A DNA stretch of 64,000 nucleotides from contig NZ_QPMM01000001.1 in the NCBI RefSeq assembly GCF_003419895.1, forward strand, positions 496,001-560,000, in the 5' to 3' direction. Below the pieces are notes generated by a model. That model saw only the letters and a list, made by a program, of their open reading frames with translations, was not told the origin of the DNA and searched no databases. The first letter of the stretch is position 1; the number at the start of each line of letters is the position of its first letter. Source of the stretch: Chitinophaga silvatica (lineage in GTDB: Bacteria > Bacteroidota > Bacteroidia > Chitinophagales > Chitinophagaceae). The position numbers and the translations under genes were made by a program. Shown here in pieces: positions 27,706 through 37,102 of the stretch.

Positions 27706-28857
27706 ATGAATGCAAAAAGTATTGTTACCCATTTGCTATCCTCTGCCGGAATTACCATTAATGGCAATGCCCCATTTGATCTTAAGGTACATGACAACAG
27801 GTTTTTTACTGAAGCAATTACCAAAGGTTCCCTGGGAGTAGGAGAGAGCTACATGAAAAATTATTGGGATTGTGAAGCTGTTGATGAGTTCTTTACAAAG
27901 CTATTATTAGCAAATCTCGACAATAAAATAAAAAAGGATTTTGCTTTCAAAGCTCAGATTTTACTGGCCAGACTTACTAATCTACAACGTCCGGATAAAT
28001 CATTTGAAAATGGCAGTCACCATTATGATATTGGAAATGATTTGTTTGAGAGAATGTTAGACAAACGTTTAACCTATACCTGTGCTTTTTGGGATAATGC
28101 CGCAACATTGGATGAAGCACAGGAAAATAAACTAGATCTTACCTGCCGCAAGCTCAATTTACGACCGGGAATGCATGTGTTGGATATTGGTTGTGGCTGG
28201 GGCAGTTTTGCTCATTATGCAGCCGCGCAATATGGAGTGAGGGTAACCGGAATCACTATTTCACAGGAACAGGTAGCTTTAGGAAAGGAGCGTTGCAAAG
28301 GCTTGCCGGTAGATATTCGGTTGATGGATTACCGGGCATTGAATGAAGAGTTTGATGCAATCGTTTCTTTAGGAATGTTTGAGCATGTTGGTTATAAAAA
28401 TTACCGTACCTACATGGAAGTTGCTCATCGCTGTCTGAAAGATAACGGACTTTTCCTTTTACATACAATAGGAGGAAATGTTCCCAATGCCTTTACCGAC
28501 CGGTGGTTGGATAAATATATCTTTCCTAACGCAATGATTCCAACAATGGGATTAATAGGACAAAGTTTTGAAGGATTGTTTGTTATGGAGCATTGGCAAA
28601 ACTTTAGTGTCGATTATGATAAAACCTTATTGGCCTGGTATAATAATGTGCTTGGCAATTGGGATAGATTGAAATCTAAATACGATCAGCAATTTTTCAG
28701 GATGTGGAAGTATTATTTATTGTCATGTGCAGCTTCCTTCAGAGCAAGAAAAAGCCAGCTTTGGCAAATGGTTTTATCTAAGAATGGAGTGGCCGGTGGC
28801 TATCGGTTTAAAAATGCAAAGTCTGTATCTCCCAAATATTTATCAGCTACATATTAA
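27706..28857 (+). CDS. cfa: Cyclopropane-fatty-acyl-phospholipid synthase
   Basis: A 383-residue enzyme that transfers a methylene group from S-adenosylmethionine to cis double bonds of membrane lipids. The SAM-binding motif VLDIGCGWGSFAHYAA is near residue 165, preceded by SHHYDIGNDLFERMLDKRLTYTCAFW. FDAIVSLGMFEHVGYKNY holds the conserved catalytic Glu-His region, and HWQNFSVDYDKTLLAW is the usual C-terminal block. Length and motif order match Cfa throughout. Transcribed alone, divergent from the ArsR operon. Its 3' end faces an SRPBCC gene across a palindromic repeat. Confidence 0.93.
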   Translation: MNAKSIVTHLLSSAGITINGNAPFDLKVHDNRFFTEAITKGSLGVGESYMKNYWDCEAVDEFFTKLLLANLDNKIKKDFAFKAQILLARLTNLQRPDKSFENGSHHYDIGNDLFERMLDKRLTYTCAFWDNAATLDEAQENKLDLTCRKLNLRPGMHVLDIGCGWGSFAHYAAAQYGVRVTGITISQEQVALGKERCKGLPVDIRLMDYRALNEEFDAIVSLGMFEHVGYKNYRTYMEVAHRCLKDNGLFLLHTIGGNVPNAFTDRWLDKYIFPNAMIPTMGLIGQSFEGLFVMEHWQNFSVDYDKTLLAWYNNVLGNWDRLKSKYDQQFFRMWKYYLLSCAASFRARKSQLWQMVLSKNGVAGGYRFKNAKSVSPKYLSATY

Positions 28858-28870
28858 TATAAAAAACAAA

Positions 28871-28958
28871 AGGGTGTATCAAAAGTAATCTGAAGGTTAT
28901 TGGAATTAAAGATCTGAAAATTCTCTTCATCCATTACTTTTGATACATCTTTATTTTT
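28871..28958. repeat. Palindromic repeat element, copy A
   Basis: TGTATCAAAAGTAAT (28875-28889) faces its complement ATTACTTTTGATACA (28933-28947), with a shorter inner inverted pair (GAATT/AATTC and TGAAG/CTTCA). A-rich sequence precedes and T-rich sequence follows, so it can end transcription from both convergent genes. The same arms recur at 39.67 kb, and a half copy is at 58.0 kb. Confidence 0.8.
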
Positions 28959-28959
28959 C

Positions 28960-29412
28960 TTACTTTTTCATATAATCAAAAGCCCCGGTACGAAGGTTGA
29001 TGTTATACTCCAGATATGCTTTCATACAACTGAGAAAGTTAGACCAGCCAAAAGCGTTACTGTTAAGCCATTTGATGCCTTCCGCATTATTGTCGAGTTT
29101 TCCTTCGGTAAGATTTATTAAAGTAGCATTGCCGGGCCTTGAACTCAGTGTAATATTCACTTCGGTCTGATGCCCTTTCGCTCCTTCCCACTGGAAAGTT
29201 ACTTGTTCATCTTCTTTTATTGCCAGAACTTTTATATTAAATTCATCATCGAATTCGGGGAATTGCCATTTGATAGTTTTGCCTGCCGACATAACATCAG
29301 AACCTTTTGAAATAAAGTAGCCCGACATTTTCTGAGGATCAATAATAGATTCAAATACCTCATGGATAGGCTTGCTTATTTGCATGGCACATTGAATTTC
29401 CAGTTTTTCCAT
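28960..29412 (-). CDS. SRPBCC / AHSA1-family protein
   Basis: A 150-residue START-like protein: QCAMQISKPIHEVFESIIDPQKMSGYFIS at the N-terminus, then IKWQFPEFDDEFNIKVLAIKEDEQVTFQWEG and a C-terminal helix (WSNFLSCMKAYLEYNINLR). Similar in class but not closely similar to the SRPBCC protein at 26.8 kb. It is transcribed alone, between the oxidase operon and cfa. Ligand unknown. Confidence 0.85.
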   Translation of the reverse strand: MEKLEIQCAMQISKPIHEVFESIIDPQKMSGYFISKGSDVMSAGKTIKWQFPEFDDEFNIKVLAIKEDEQVTFQWEGAKGHQTEVNITLSSRPGNATLINLTEGKLDNNAEGIKWLNSNAFGWSNFLSCMKAYLEYNINLRTGAFDYMKK

Positions 29413-29451
29413 AATGATAGCTTTTAAGTATACTGATAAATATCGAATATA

Positions 29452-29985
29452 CTATTTATCCTTTTTATCCTGCATGTGCTTCTCGTAACTCTTCAGATTT
29501 ACCAGGAATATTAGAAGGATGATCATGATTGCTACCAGTAAAAGATAGGCTACCATGAACGGAAAATTGTAAATGGTAAGAGGCATCAGATTGGGTTCCT
29601 TTTCCGTAGGTCTTGCAAACGGGGCTTCATCTGCCGGTGCTTTACTCGCTTCTTCTTTAACATAATCGAGAATATCACGAATCATATCATCTGTGAGATC
29701 GGGATGATCAGGCATTACCACCTGGTTATTCTGGTTAAATACTTCCAGGGCGTCGCGATCGCCGGCTTTGATCATTTTTTGGGAAGATTTCACAAAGTTG
29801 ATAATCCATGTTTCACTATGTCTTTCTTCTACACCTTTCAGTGCCGGGCCGGTAAGTTTTTTATTTACATTATGGCAGGAGGCACAACGGGCTTGAAACA
29901 ATTTCTTACCTTCTTCCGGGTTTGCGGCAAAACAATACACCTGAGTGAATACAAGTAATAGAAGTAGGGTTATTTTACTGTTCAT
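29452..29985 (-). CDS. Membrane-anchored c-type cytochrome of the oxidase operon
   Basis: A 177-residue protein with a signal peptide (to CFAAN), a haem c site ARCASCHNV (CxxCH) and a probable distal ligand Met in VVMPDHPDL. After a linker rich in Ala/Pro/Glu there is a C-terminal membrane span (FPFMVAYLLLVAIMIILLIFLV) and a charged tail. It would pass electrons to the CuA centre of the adjacent ba3-type oxidase. Its start overlaps the end of the SCO gene by 11 bases, showing translational coupling. It is the last gene of the five-gene operon. Confidence 0.87.
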   Translation of the reverse strand: MNSKITLLLLLVFTQVYCFAANPEEGKKLFQARCASCHNVNKKLTGPALKGVEERHSETWIINFVKSSQKMIKAGDRDALEVFNQNNQVVMPDHPDLTDDMIRDILDYVKEEASKAPADEAPFARPTEKEPNLMPLTIYNFPFMVAYLLLVAIMIILLIFLVNLKSYEKHMQDKKDK

Positions 29986-30625
29986 GTTGAAGGTTTTTAA
30001 TATCAGCTATTAAATCGTTCATTTCATTTTCGGAAGTACCCAGATAATATCCTCTGATTTTCTGTTGCTGATCCAATAATACGATATAGTTACTATGAAT
30101 GAAGTCTGTTGGGCCACCATCTCCGTCTGTTGCTGTAATAAATAGTCCTTTCCTGGCGAAATAGTATAACGATTTTTTGTTGCCGGTAAGCAATTTCCAA
30201 GTAGTGGGAAGGTTATGCTTTTTGCTATACCGTTGAAGCACCGAAATACTATCGTGTTGCGGGTCTACTGTCAATGAAAGTATTATGAGAGTAGGTTGAT
30301 TGCAAATATCAATAACGCGTTTTAATTGTGCCAACATTTTAGGACAAACGGTAGGGCAGGAGGTAAAGAAAAAATTGGCTAATACAATTTTGTTTTGAAT
30401 AGATTGATTGTTAATCACTTCGTTGTACTGGTCCTGAAAAGTGAAATTGGGCAATCTTACTGCATTAGCTTGATCTGTAATTACATTGTTAGGCCCGTAG
30501 TAGGGCAGTGATGCATATTTTTTCTCTATCCAATGTACTATTCCGTATGCCACCAATGGCAAAATCAATAGCCCGGTCAATGCTATTTTCCATGAGTGGG
30601 TAATCTGTAAATATAACCTTTTCAT
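29975..30625 (-). CDS. SCO1/SenC copper chaperone
   Basis: A 216-residue thioredoxin-fold protein with an N-terminal membrane anchor (about residues 13-30) and the copper-binding C-x3-C motif in FFTSCPTVCPKML, plus the conserved downstream His in DFIHSNYIVLLDQ. SCO proteins deliver copper to the CuA site of subunit II. The gene lies eight bases after subunit I and overlaps the cytochrome c gene, so assembly factor and oxidase are made together. Confidence 0.9.
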   Translation of the reverse strand: MKRLYLQITHSWKIALTGLLILPLVAYGIVHWIEKKYASLPYYGPNNVITDQANAVRLPNFTFQDQYNEVINNQSIQNKIVLANFFFTSCPTVCPKMLAQLKRVIDICNQPTLIILSLTVDPQHDSISVLQRYSKKHNLPTTWKLLTGNKKSLYYFARKGLFITATDGDGGPTDFIHSNYIVLLDQQQKIRGYYLGTSENEMNDLIADIKNLQHEQ

Positions 30626-30633
30626 ATTCCTGG

Positions 30634-32313
30634 TTATTTTACTACAACGGGTGTTGGATCGCTGGGTTTATACGGTGGTGCTTTTTTAGTAGTATTATTT
30701 AAAGCATCACTTATTGCTGGTATATATGCCATTAGAAGGATTAACACCATAAGTGCCACCCAGGGTTTGAATGTATCAAATATCGGAATGCGTTTCTCCG
30801 GATGCAAACTTTCACTGACAGGCAAATCAATCATTGGTTCGGCTGTTCTTTTACGTAAGAAAGTACCAAAGAAAACAATAAAATACAGGAATCCGGCTAC
30901 AAACATAATTCCTCCGCCTGCCAATCCCAACATACTGCTAATCACCCAGTAAGGATGATACAATTCATTTGCCGGATCAAGGTATGTAAGGCCCATATTA
31001 GTTCTCCGGGGTTCGCCCATTAATCCTCCCCACATCAGTCCGGCCGAAAAGATCAATACGCCTACCGTCCATAAATACGGAATAATCGTATTGATGGTAG
31101 GCATATAAATCTTCCGACCGGTTAATTGTGAAACTAAGAAAACAGACATCCCCAATATGGCTAAAAATACCGGTCCGGCCACCGTTAAATGAAAATGGCC
31201 CGGTATAAACGACGTATTATGCACTACATTATTTAATGAGTAGGACGCATTAACCAACCCTGTTAACCCTCCGAAAATAAAAAGAATAAGTCCATTGATC
31301 AGGTATCCAAACAGATAAACGTCTTTTCTGAAGAAGGGAAGTTTCCAAATCCATTTATATAATCCTTTTCCTCCTCTCATATAAGAGGCATGCTCCAGTG
31401 AGGCCGCAATTGTAAAAGCTGTAATAAAGCTGGGAATGGCCACCGCAAAGGTGAGGATAGACTGACTCAGCTTTATCCCCCTGCCAATAGATGGATCTCC
31501 GAACTGATGATGCACACCAATCGGTATTGAAAAAAGCAGGAACATAAAGAAAGCTATTCTGCCAGCCATGCCTGAGTATAATTTGCCGCCGGCAAGTTTG
31601 GGCAGCATAGTATAAAACATAATATATGCGGGCAATAGCCAGAAATACACCAGGGCATGCCCGAAAAACCAGAAAAGCGTACGTGCCAGCATTACATTTA
31701 CTCCGGCCGTCCACCCCATACTCCAGGGTACTAACAATATCAGTACCTCATAAGCTACTGCAAGTGTACATACAAACCAGATAGTAAAATTCACCAGCGT
31801 ACCTATTACGGCCAGGGGAGTATTAATTTCCCTGTTTTCCTTTTTCCAGCGGATGTATACAACTACCCAATCCCAGAATGCAACCCACGACCCAACAATG
31901 AGCATGGCGGTACCGATGTAAAAAGCCGGATGTGCTTTAAGTGGAGGATAGAAAGTATAGAGTACGGAAGCTTTTCCTGAAAGCATAGCTGCCGCGGCCA
32001 TAAGTGTACCGATAACCATCAGCAATAATGATAACAGAGTGGCTTTTTTGCCGGGTTCTTTCTTTAAATAAAATGCGATAGTAGCATGTCCAAATGCTAC
32101 TGCAAAAAAGGTTGTCAGCACAATTGCATTAATAACCCCATGAAGGGTTAATCCCTGATAATAATCCAGTTTTGCTACGGAGGCTTTATGTATCACACCA
32201 GAGCGGTAAATTACCTGCATAAGACCATGATAGATACCAACAGTTAATAACAGTACCGGCACAAATAATTCGATCAGTATCACGTTCTTCAGGAACCTGC
32301 TTACATTCATCAT
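30634..32313 (-). CDS. Cytochrome c oxidase subunit I, ba3 type (family B)
   Basis: A 559-residue polytopic haem-copper oxygen reductase subunit. FWFFGHALVYFWLLPAY holds the CuB His and the cross-linked Tyr position, IGVHHQFGDP the other two CuB His residues, and PGHFHLTVAGP the haem ligands. The first-span His expected for the low-spin haem is in VAFGHATIAFYL. These forms match b(o/a)3-type oxidases rather than aa3 or cbb3. It reduces oxygen to water and pumps protons with high oxygen affinity, consistent with low-oxygen use. The gene begins two bases after subunit II. Confidence 0.9.
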   Translation of the reverse strand: MMNVSRFLKNVILIELFVPVLLLTVGIYHGLMQVIYRSGVIHKASVAKLDYYQGLTLHGVINAIVLTTFFAVAFGHATIAFYLKKEPGKKATLLSLLLMVIGTLMAAAAMLSGKASVLYTFYPPLKAHPAFYIGTAMLIVGSWVAFWDWVVVYIRWKKENREINTPLAVIGTLVNFTIWFVCTLAVAYEVLILLVPWSMGWTAGVNVMLARTLFWFFGHALVYFWLLPAYIMFYTMLPKLAGGKLYSGMAGRIAFFMFLLFSIPIGVHHQFGDPSIGRGIKLSQSILTFAVAIPSFITAFTIAASLEHASYMRGGKGLYKWIWKLPFFRKDVYLFGYLINGLILFIFGGLTGLVNASYSLNNVVHNTSFIPGHFHLTVAGPVFLAILGMSVFLVSQLTGRKIYMPTINTIIPYLWTVGVLIFSAGLMWGGLMGEPRRTNMGLTYLDPANELYHPYWVISSMLGLAGGGIMFVAGFLYFIVFFGTFLRKRTAEPMIDLPVSESLHPEKRIPIFDTFKPWVALMVLILLMAYIPAISDALNNTTKKAPPYKPSDPTPVVVK

Positions 32314-32315
32314 GT

Positions 32316-32768
32316 TTATTTTTTGGGATAGTTGACTATAATTTCTGCCTGCATATTTTGATGGCCGGTTCCACAGTACTCATGACAAATGACCTTATAA
32401 ACTCCCGGTTCTTCAAACTTGATGGTTGTTTTGGCTACTCCACCAGGAACAGCCATTAGATTCACATTCTTGTTATAAATATCAAACCCATGTACTACAT
32501 CCAATGACGTAGCAAAGAGATCTACTTCACTACCTACGGGTATATAGGCAATTGCCGGCTCAAAACTCCACATTCTGGCTACGTAAAATATCTGATAGGT
32601 GGTTTTATCCACCTGGTTTACTCTTGCCGTTTCATAAGACTTGTCGTAAGGCAAACAGGCAGTTACATCGGCCTTTTTAGCTCCCATTGCATAGAACAAT
32701 GAAAAAATAAAAACCAGCGAAATGCAAAATGCAGTTATGATGACATTTTTCTCGAATTTATCGATCAT
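32316..32768 (-). CDS. Cytochrome c oxidase subunit II (CuA), ba3 type
   Basis: A 150-residue protein with one N-terminal membrane span (NVIITAFCISLVFIFSLFYAMG) and a cupredoxin domain. The CuA ligands are visible: His in DVVHGFDIY and the set ICHEYCGTGHQNM (Cys, Glu, Cys, His, Met). It takes electrons from cytochrome c and hands them to subunit I. The short form with a single span is typical of ba3 enzymes. Confidence 0.92.
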   Translation of the reverse strand: MIDKFEKNVIITAFCISLVFIFSLFYAMGAKKADVTACLPYDKSYETARVNQVDKTTYQIFYVARMWSFEPAIAYIPVGSEVDLFATSLDVVHGFDIYNKNVNLMAVPGGVAKTTIKFEEPGVYKVICHEYCGTGHQNMQAEIIVNYPKK

Positions 32769-32778
32769 AATAAGCCTT

Positions 32779-32904
32779 TTATATTCTCTTAAGCATTAAG
32801 AAATAGATACCAAACCAGATGATCAATCCCAAAACAGTCAACAATACAAAAAAGGCAATAGCCCCACGTGGAACGAATTTTTCCTGGTTGTTAGATTCTT
32901 CCAT
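32779..32904 (-). CDS. Cytochrome c oxidase subunit IIa-like small membrane protein
   Basis: A 41-residue ORF starting at the ATG at 32904 and stopping ten bases before subunit II. It begins MEESNNQEKFVPRGAIAFF and has a single span (IAFFVLLTVLGLIIWFGIYFLML) ending in KRI. Size, single helix and position ahead of II and I match the IIa subunit (CbaD) of ba3 oxidases, which completes the first missing helix of subunit II. It is short enough to be missed by gene finders. It is the first gene of the operon. Confidence 0.82.
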   Translation of the reverse strand: MEESNNQEKFVPRGAIAFFVLLTVLGLIIWFGIYFLMLKRI

Positions 32905-32996
32905 AAACGAAACAAGTTTGTTAATCTTAATACACTTAACGAGCTCTAAGTGTTTGGTGTTATTGATATTAAAATAATGCTCATGTGATTGGAGTG

Positions 32997-33455
32997 TTAT
33001 ATTTTCTCATATCTGCCGGTCCGTTCACTGATCCGTATCCTGTAAATAATGGGTCTGAGAATCTGATCGGAATTTTCAGGGTTTGTTAGTTCCTGGTGCA
33101 TTTCCTGCATCCCAACGGTTTCGCTTACGTGTAAATGCGTTAGCCGGCTTACCAGGAATTTCATGGCATAGTATCTTTCTTTTTGATTGGTAATCTCTTC
33201 ATAATCACCCCAACAAATAACGCTGCGCCAGTTCGACAAATCTTTAATTTCATCTACCTGGAAACAGATCCCGGGATGTTCCCTCATCATTTCTATTTTC
33301 ATTCCTTCTTTGGAATGGGCTATCAGATAGGTATCATTGTATGCATAACTAACGGGTACAATGTATACTTTCTCACCATCTGTACAACCGATTCTGCCGG
33401 TTACATTATGTTCAAGTACCTGATTGATTTCTTCTATACTTAGTTTACCCAGCAT
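32997..33455 (-). CDS. Pyridoxamine 5'-phosphate oxidase-like FMN-binding protein
   Basis: A 152-residue split-barrel protein: LEHNVTGRIGCTDGEKVYIVPVSYAYNDTYLIAHSKEGMKIEMMREHP, then ICFQVDEIKDLSNWRSVICWGDYEEI. This is the PPOX/nitroreductase-like FMN-binding pattern seen in small stress-related flavoproteins of Bacteroidota. The substrate is unknown. It lies 59 bases after the LigD-type gene on the same strand and 92 bases before the oxidase operon, and may be in the LigD transcript. Confidence 0.8.
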   Translation of the reverse strand: MLGKLSIEEINQVLEHNVTGRIGCTDGEKVYIVPVSYAYNDTYLIAHSKEGMKIEMMREHPGICFQVDEIKDLSNWRSVICWGDYEEITNQKERYYAMKFLVSRLTHLHVSETVGMQEMHQELTNPENSDQILRPIIYRIRISERTGRYEKI

Positions 33456-33514
33456 GATTTTTCAGTTTAGGATTCATATTGCTAACAGTTGATTCAATCT
33501 ATTGTTGCTGTTTT

Positions 33515-35449
33515 TTAAATTAATTGCTTCAGTTGATTGAGTATCTGATTCATATTGATTCCCTTCCCTAAAAGACCTTTCAACAGATCGCCCACCGATT
33601 CTACTCTGTCTAGCATATTAGTAATGTTGAAATCTGAAATTTTTAATCCTTTCCTTACTTCTTCCCACCTTAACGGTGCGGAAACGGTTGCACCGGGTTT
33701 GGGGCGTAGGGAATAGGCTACAGCCATAGTTTGGATTTGCCGGTTTTGAAGATAATCGAGATATATTTTCCCTTTTCTTTTAGCCGGGCTTCTTTCAATA
33801 CTTGTATATTCAGGGATGCGTTTGAATACAATTCCAACAATAAGTTCAGCCAGCATCCTCGATTGTTCGAAAGTGTATTCCGCTCCCAGCGGAATAAGTA
33901 TATGCATGCCCGTAGATCCGGAAGTTTTTACGAAAGCCGGAGCCCCAATACTGTCCAGCACCTCTTTAACAACTTGTGCACAGGTGATTACTTCGTTGAA
34001 TGTGTTCGTGTCTGGGTCCAGATCTATCAGGCAGTAATCCGGGTAGTCGGGCTGCTGGATTCTGCTATGCCAGGGATTCAGCTCAATACATCCAAGGTTT
34101 GCCATATAAAGCAAGGTTGCCAGGTCTTCACAGACGAGGAATTCCTTTTTTTCTCCTTTAGATTCGCTGGTATACGGAAATCTTGGAATCCAGGCTGCCA
34201 CTTTATCCACTACATTTTTCTGATAAAAATTGAACCCCTTTATCCCTTCCGGAAAGCGATTCAGGGATTGTGGTCTGTCTTTCAGGTACGGCAAAAGATA
34301 GGGAGATATAGCAGCATAGTAATTGATCAGATCCCGTTTGGTAATTCCTTCATCCGGCCAGTACAATTTATTCAGATTGGTGAATTTCAGTAGCTTCCCG
34401 GCCACTTTGGTTTCTACAGTTTCGCTATCACCGGTAAGAAACTGGTTAGACTTTTTCTTTACCGGGGGCTTTACTACTTTTTCATTTTTTTCACTGGTGG
34501 CTTTTTTATCTTCCCGCAGTCCAAGAAAAATAGGCTGGCGGAGGATGCCGTCCTTTGTTGCTTCTGTAAATTTTACTTCACAAACCAGTGCTGGCTTTAG
34601 CCAGGTTGCTGGCATATTGGTTTTCGGAGTTACGGGAAAAGGACTATGGCTGGTGATTAAAGGCTGAAATTTTTTATAAAGTGTTTGCAGTTGTGTGTCT
34701 GTAAATCCGCCACCGGTATGGCCTATATATTTCAATTTATCCCCTTCATACTTACCTAAAATTATGGCGCCGAAATGTTTACGGCTATTACGGCCTTTTG
34801 TATACCCGCATATAATAGCTTCAGTTCTTTTAAGATGTTTGATCTTCAACCAGGAAGCAGTACGCCGATCTATGTAGTACAGACTTTCCATGGACTTACC
34901 CATTACTCCTTCCAAACCTTTGTCTACTGCCGCGTTATAGAAATCGATTCCCCTGCCAATAATATGATCACTGTAGGAAATTAAGGGATTGTTGACCGGC
35001 AGAATACTTTCCAGTATTTGTTTCCTGGTAACCAGAGGAAGGGAAGTAAGTAATTTTCCTTCATACCAGATGATATCAAATACATAGTATTTGAGTGGGG
35101 CATTTTGTTTTCGCTTCAGGTAATTTTGCAAAACCTGAAAGTTTGGATTACCTGTTTCGTCGAGCGCTACTATTTCTCCGTCCAGTACTGCATTCAATTT
35201 TAGCTCTTCCAGTGCTGTTTTAACAATTTTGAATTGTTGATTGAAAGATTGAAGATTTCTTGAAAACAGGTTTACATTCTTTTGCTCCAGATATGCGACG
35301 GCACGATAGCCATCCCATTTAATTTCAAATAACCATTCGTCGTTATTAAAAGGTTGACTGGTAGCTGTTGCCAGCATTGGCTTAAAAGGCTTAGGCATTT
35401 TAGAAGGCACACTGCCTTTTAGTAATGCTGTAGTTTTTCTGCTTGCCAT
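33515..35449 (-). CDS. ligD: LigD-type ATP-dependent DNA ligase with polymerase domain
   Basis: A 644-residue two-domain enzyme for non-homologous end joining. The ligase domain comes first, with the nucleotidyl-lysine motif EIKWDGYR (Lys44), VLDGEIVALDE and EGVMGKS, then an OB fold near 210-320. The polymerase/primase domain follows from about 350 with CLIDLDPD (metal Asp pair), KTSGSTGMHILIPL and KGKIYLDYLQNR. No 3'-phosphoesterase domain is present, unlike three-domain LigD of pseudomonads and mycobacteria. No Ku gene is in the window. The start is three bases after the stop of the GH13 gene, so it is translated from the same message. Confidence 0.9.
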   Translation of the reverse strand: MASRKTTALLKGSVPSKMPKPFKPMLATATSQPFNNDEWLFEIKWDGYRAVAYLEQKNVNLFSRNLQSFNQQFKIVKTALEELKLNAVLDGEIVALDETGNPNFQVLQNYLKRKQNAPLKYYVFDIIWYEGKLLTSLPLVTRKQILESILPVNNPLISYSDHIIGRGIDFYNAAVDKGLEGVMGKSMESLYYIDRRTASWLKIKHLKRTEAIICGYTKGRNSRKHFGAIILGKYEGDKLKYIGHTGGGFTDTQLQTLYKKFQPLITSHSPFPVTPKTNMPATWLKPALVCEVKFTEATKDGILRQPIFLGLREDKKATSEKNEKVVKPPVKKKSNQFLTGDSETVETKVAGKLLKFTNLNKLYWPDEGITKRDLINYYAAISPYLLPYLKDRPQSLNRFPEGIKGFNFYQKNVVDKVAAWIPRFPYTSESKGEKKEFLVCEDLATLLYMANLGCIELNPWHSRIQQPDYPDYCLIDLDPDTNTFNEVITCAQVVKEVLDSIGAPAFVKTSGSTGMHILIPLGAEYTFEQSRMLAELIVGIVFKRIPEYTSIERSPAKRKGKIYLDYLQNRQIQTMAVAYSLRPKPGATVSAPLRWEEVRKGLKISDFNITNMLDRVESVGDLLKGLLGKGINMNQILNQLKQLI

Positions 35450-35452
35450 TTT

Positions 35453-37051
35453 TTATTTTTTCAACCTGATAACAACACCTTCATCTCCACCTAAAGCAAA
35501 GGGAACAGTAAGAATATTACCTTCTCTGATCAATTCGGTGGCAACTACCACAGTGCCGGAATAGTTCTCTGCTATATTGAGATATGCGGGTCGGTGTGTG
35601 AAATTCAATACAATGAGAAAACTATCCTCGTTTTCAACTTTTCGTATATACGCTAAAAGCTGATTGTCGGCATATACCTGTGTATAGCTGCCAAGAGAAA
35701 GCGATAGTTCACTCTGCCGAAGTGTTATAAGTCGCTTGTAAAGCATAAGCAGGCTATAGGGCTGGAGTTGTTCTGCCGCTACATTATAGCGTCTGTAATC
35801 GATACTCAGGGGAAGCCATGGCTTTCCTTTTGAGAAGCCTGCATTGATGCTATCGTTCCATTGCATGGGAGAGCGAACGGGGTCTCTGCTTATTTGTTTG
35901 TCGGGCATCCTTAAACCTTGTGGGTCCTGAGTTTCTGTTGGAAGTACAGGAACGTCCTGCATGCCAATTTCTTCGCCATAATAAATGGTAGGAGTGCCTC
36001 TGAGTGTTAATAAAAGGATGGCGGCAATGGGAGTTTGTTCTCTGCCTATGCGTGTAGCCAGTCGGGGCCTGTCGTGGTTTCCTAAAACCCAGTTTGGCCA
36101 TCCATCGGCGGGTAGATGCTGTTCATAATCCGAAATAGCTTCTGCAATTGTAGTGGCTGTCCAGGGAAGTGACAGTAACATAAAGTTGAACGGCAAATGG
36201 GCCCCCGACTGATTGATGCCATAGTAGAGCATCAGTTTGTCTAACGGCAGATATACTTCCGCAATCATAACCCTGTTAGGGTATTCGTTAAATACGCGAC
36301 GCATTCCGTTGACTATATCGTGTACTTCGGGCTGATCGGTAGAGTATAAGGGAAGTAGTTCATCATATTCGGGCATGGATGAAACGTAGTCGGGGTTCAG
36401 CGGATTATCGGGCCAGGTATCATCTTTTATTACATGCCATAATACATCAATTCTGAAACCATCTACTCCCTTAGTCATCCAGAATCTAATAACATCGTAC
36501 ATGGCTTGCCGTACTTCTTCGTTGCGCCAGTTGAGATCGGGCTGTTCTTTCAGGAAGCCGTGATAGTAATATTGGTGGGTATTTTCATCCCATTCCCAGG
36601 CACTACCACCAAATACGCTTCTCCAGTTATTGGGAGGAGAGCCATCTTCGTTGGCATTGCGCCAGAGGTACCAATCTCTTTTGGGGTCGGAACGGGAACT
36701 TTTAGAAGCAATAAACCAGGGATGTTGATCGGATGTGTGGTTGGGAACAAAATCGAGGATTACTTTGATATTACGTTTATGCGCGGCTGTTAGTAACATA
36801 TCAAAGTCTTCCATTGTTCCAAATAAGGGATAGATGGAGGTATAATCGGAAACATCGTATCCAAAATCGGCCATTGGAGAAGGGAAGATAGGAGAAAGCC
36901 AGATGGCGGTTACGCCTAGCCACTGGAGGTAATCGAGTCGTTGTATTATTCCCTGTAAATCGCCGATTCCATCATCGTCACTATCCTGGAAGGAGCGTGG
37001 ATAGATTTGATAAATAACACCTGATTGCCACCAGTAAGTTAACTGTTCCAT
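35453..37051 (-). CDS. GH13 alpha-glucosidase / alpha-amylase family enzyme
   Basis: A 532-residue cytoplasmic enzyme without signal peptide. GVIYQIYPRSFQDSDDDGIGDL opens the barrel. DGFRIDVLW carries nucleophile Asp202, MIAEVYLP the acid/base Glu265 and LGNHDRPR the third carboxylate Asp327. A beta-sandwich closes the chain. Sequence style fits oligo-1,6-glucosidase/alpha-glucosidase (trehalose- or maltose-type substrates). It precedes ligD by three bases, an odd pairing of sugar metabolism and DNA repair that may reflect stationary-phase or starvation control. Confidence 0.88.
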   Translation of the reverse strand: MEQLTYWWQSGVIYQIYPRSFQDSDDDGIGDLQGIIQRLDYLQWLGVTAIWLSPIFPSPMADFGYDVSDYTSIYPLFGTMEDFDMLLTAAHKRNIKVILDFVPNHTSDQHPWFIASKSSRSDPKRDWYLWRNANEDGSPPNNWRSVFGGSAWEWDENTHQYYYHGFLKEQPDLNWRNEEVRQAMYDVIRFWMTKGVDGFRIDVLWHVIKDDTWPDNPLNPDYVSSMPEYDELLPLYSTDQPEVHDIVNGMRRVFNEYPNRVMIAEVYLPLDKLMLYYGINQSGAHLPFNFMLLSLPWTATTIAEAISDYEQHLPADGWPNWVLGNHDRPRLATRIGREQTPIAAILLLTLRGTPTIYYGEEIGMQDVPVLPTETQDPQGLRMPDKQISRDPVRSPMQWNDSINAGFSKGKPWLPLSIDYRRYNVAAEQLQPYSLLMLYKRLITLRQSELSLSLGSYTQVYADNQLLAYIRKVENEDSFLIVLNFTHRPAYLNIAENYSGTVVVATELIREGNILTVPFALGGDEGVVIRLKK

Positions 37052-37102
37052 AGCGCTATGATTATATAGGATGGAACGAATAAACAGGGGGCTTTGTTTA
37101 TA

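Noticed and set aside
35850..36101. Basic Arg/His-rich minus-strand ORF inside the GH13 gene
   Set aside because: Shadow frame of a clearly coding enzyme; composition is what codon shift would produce.
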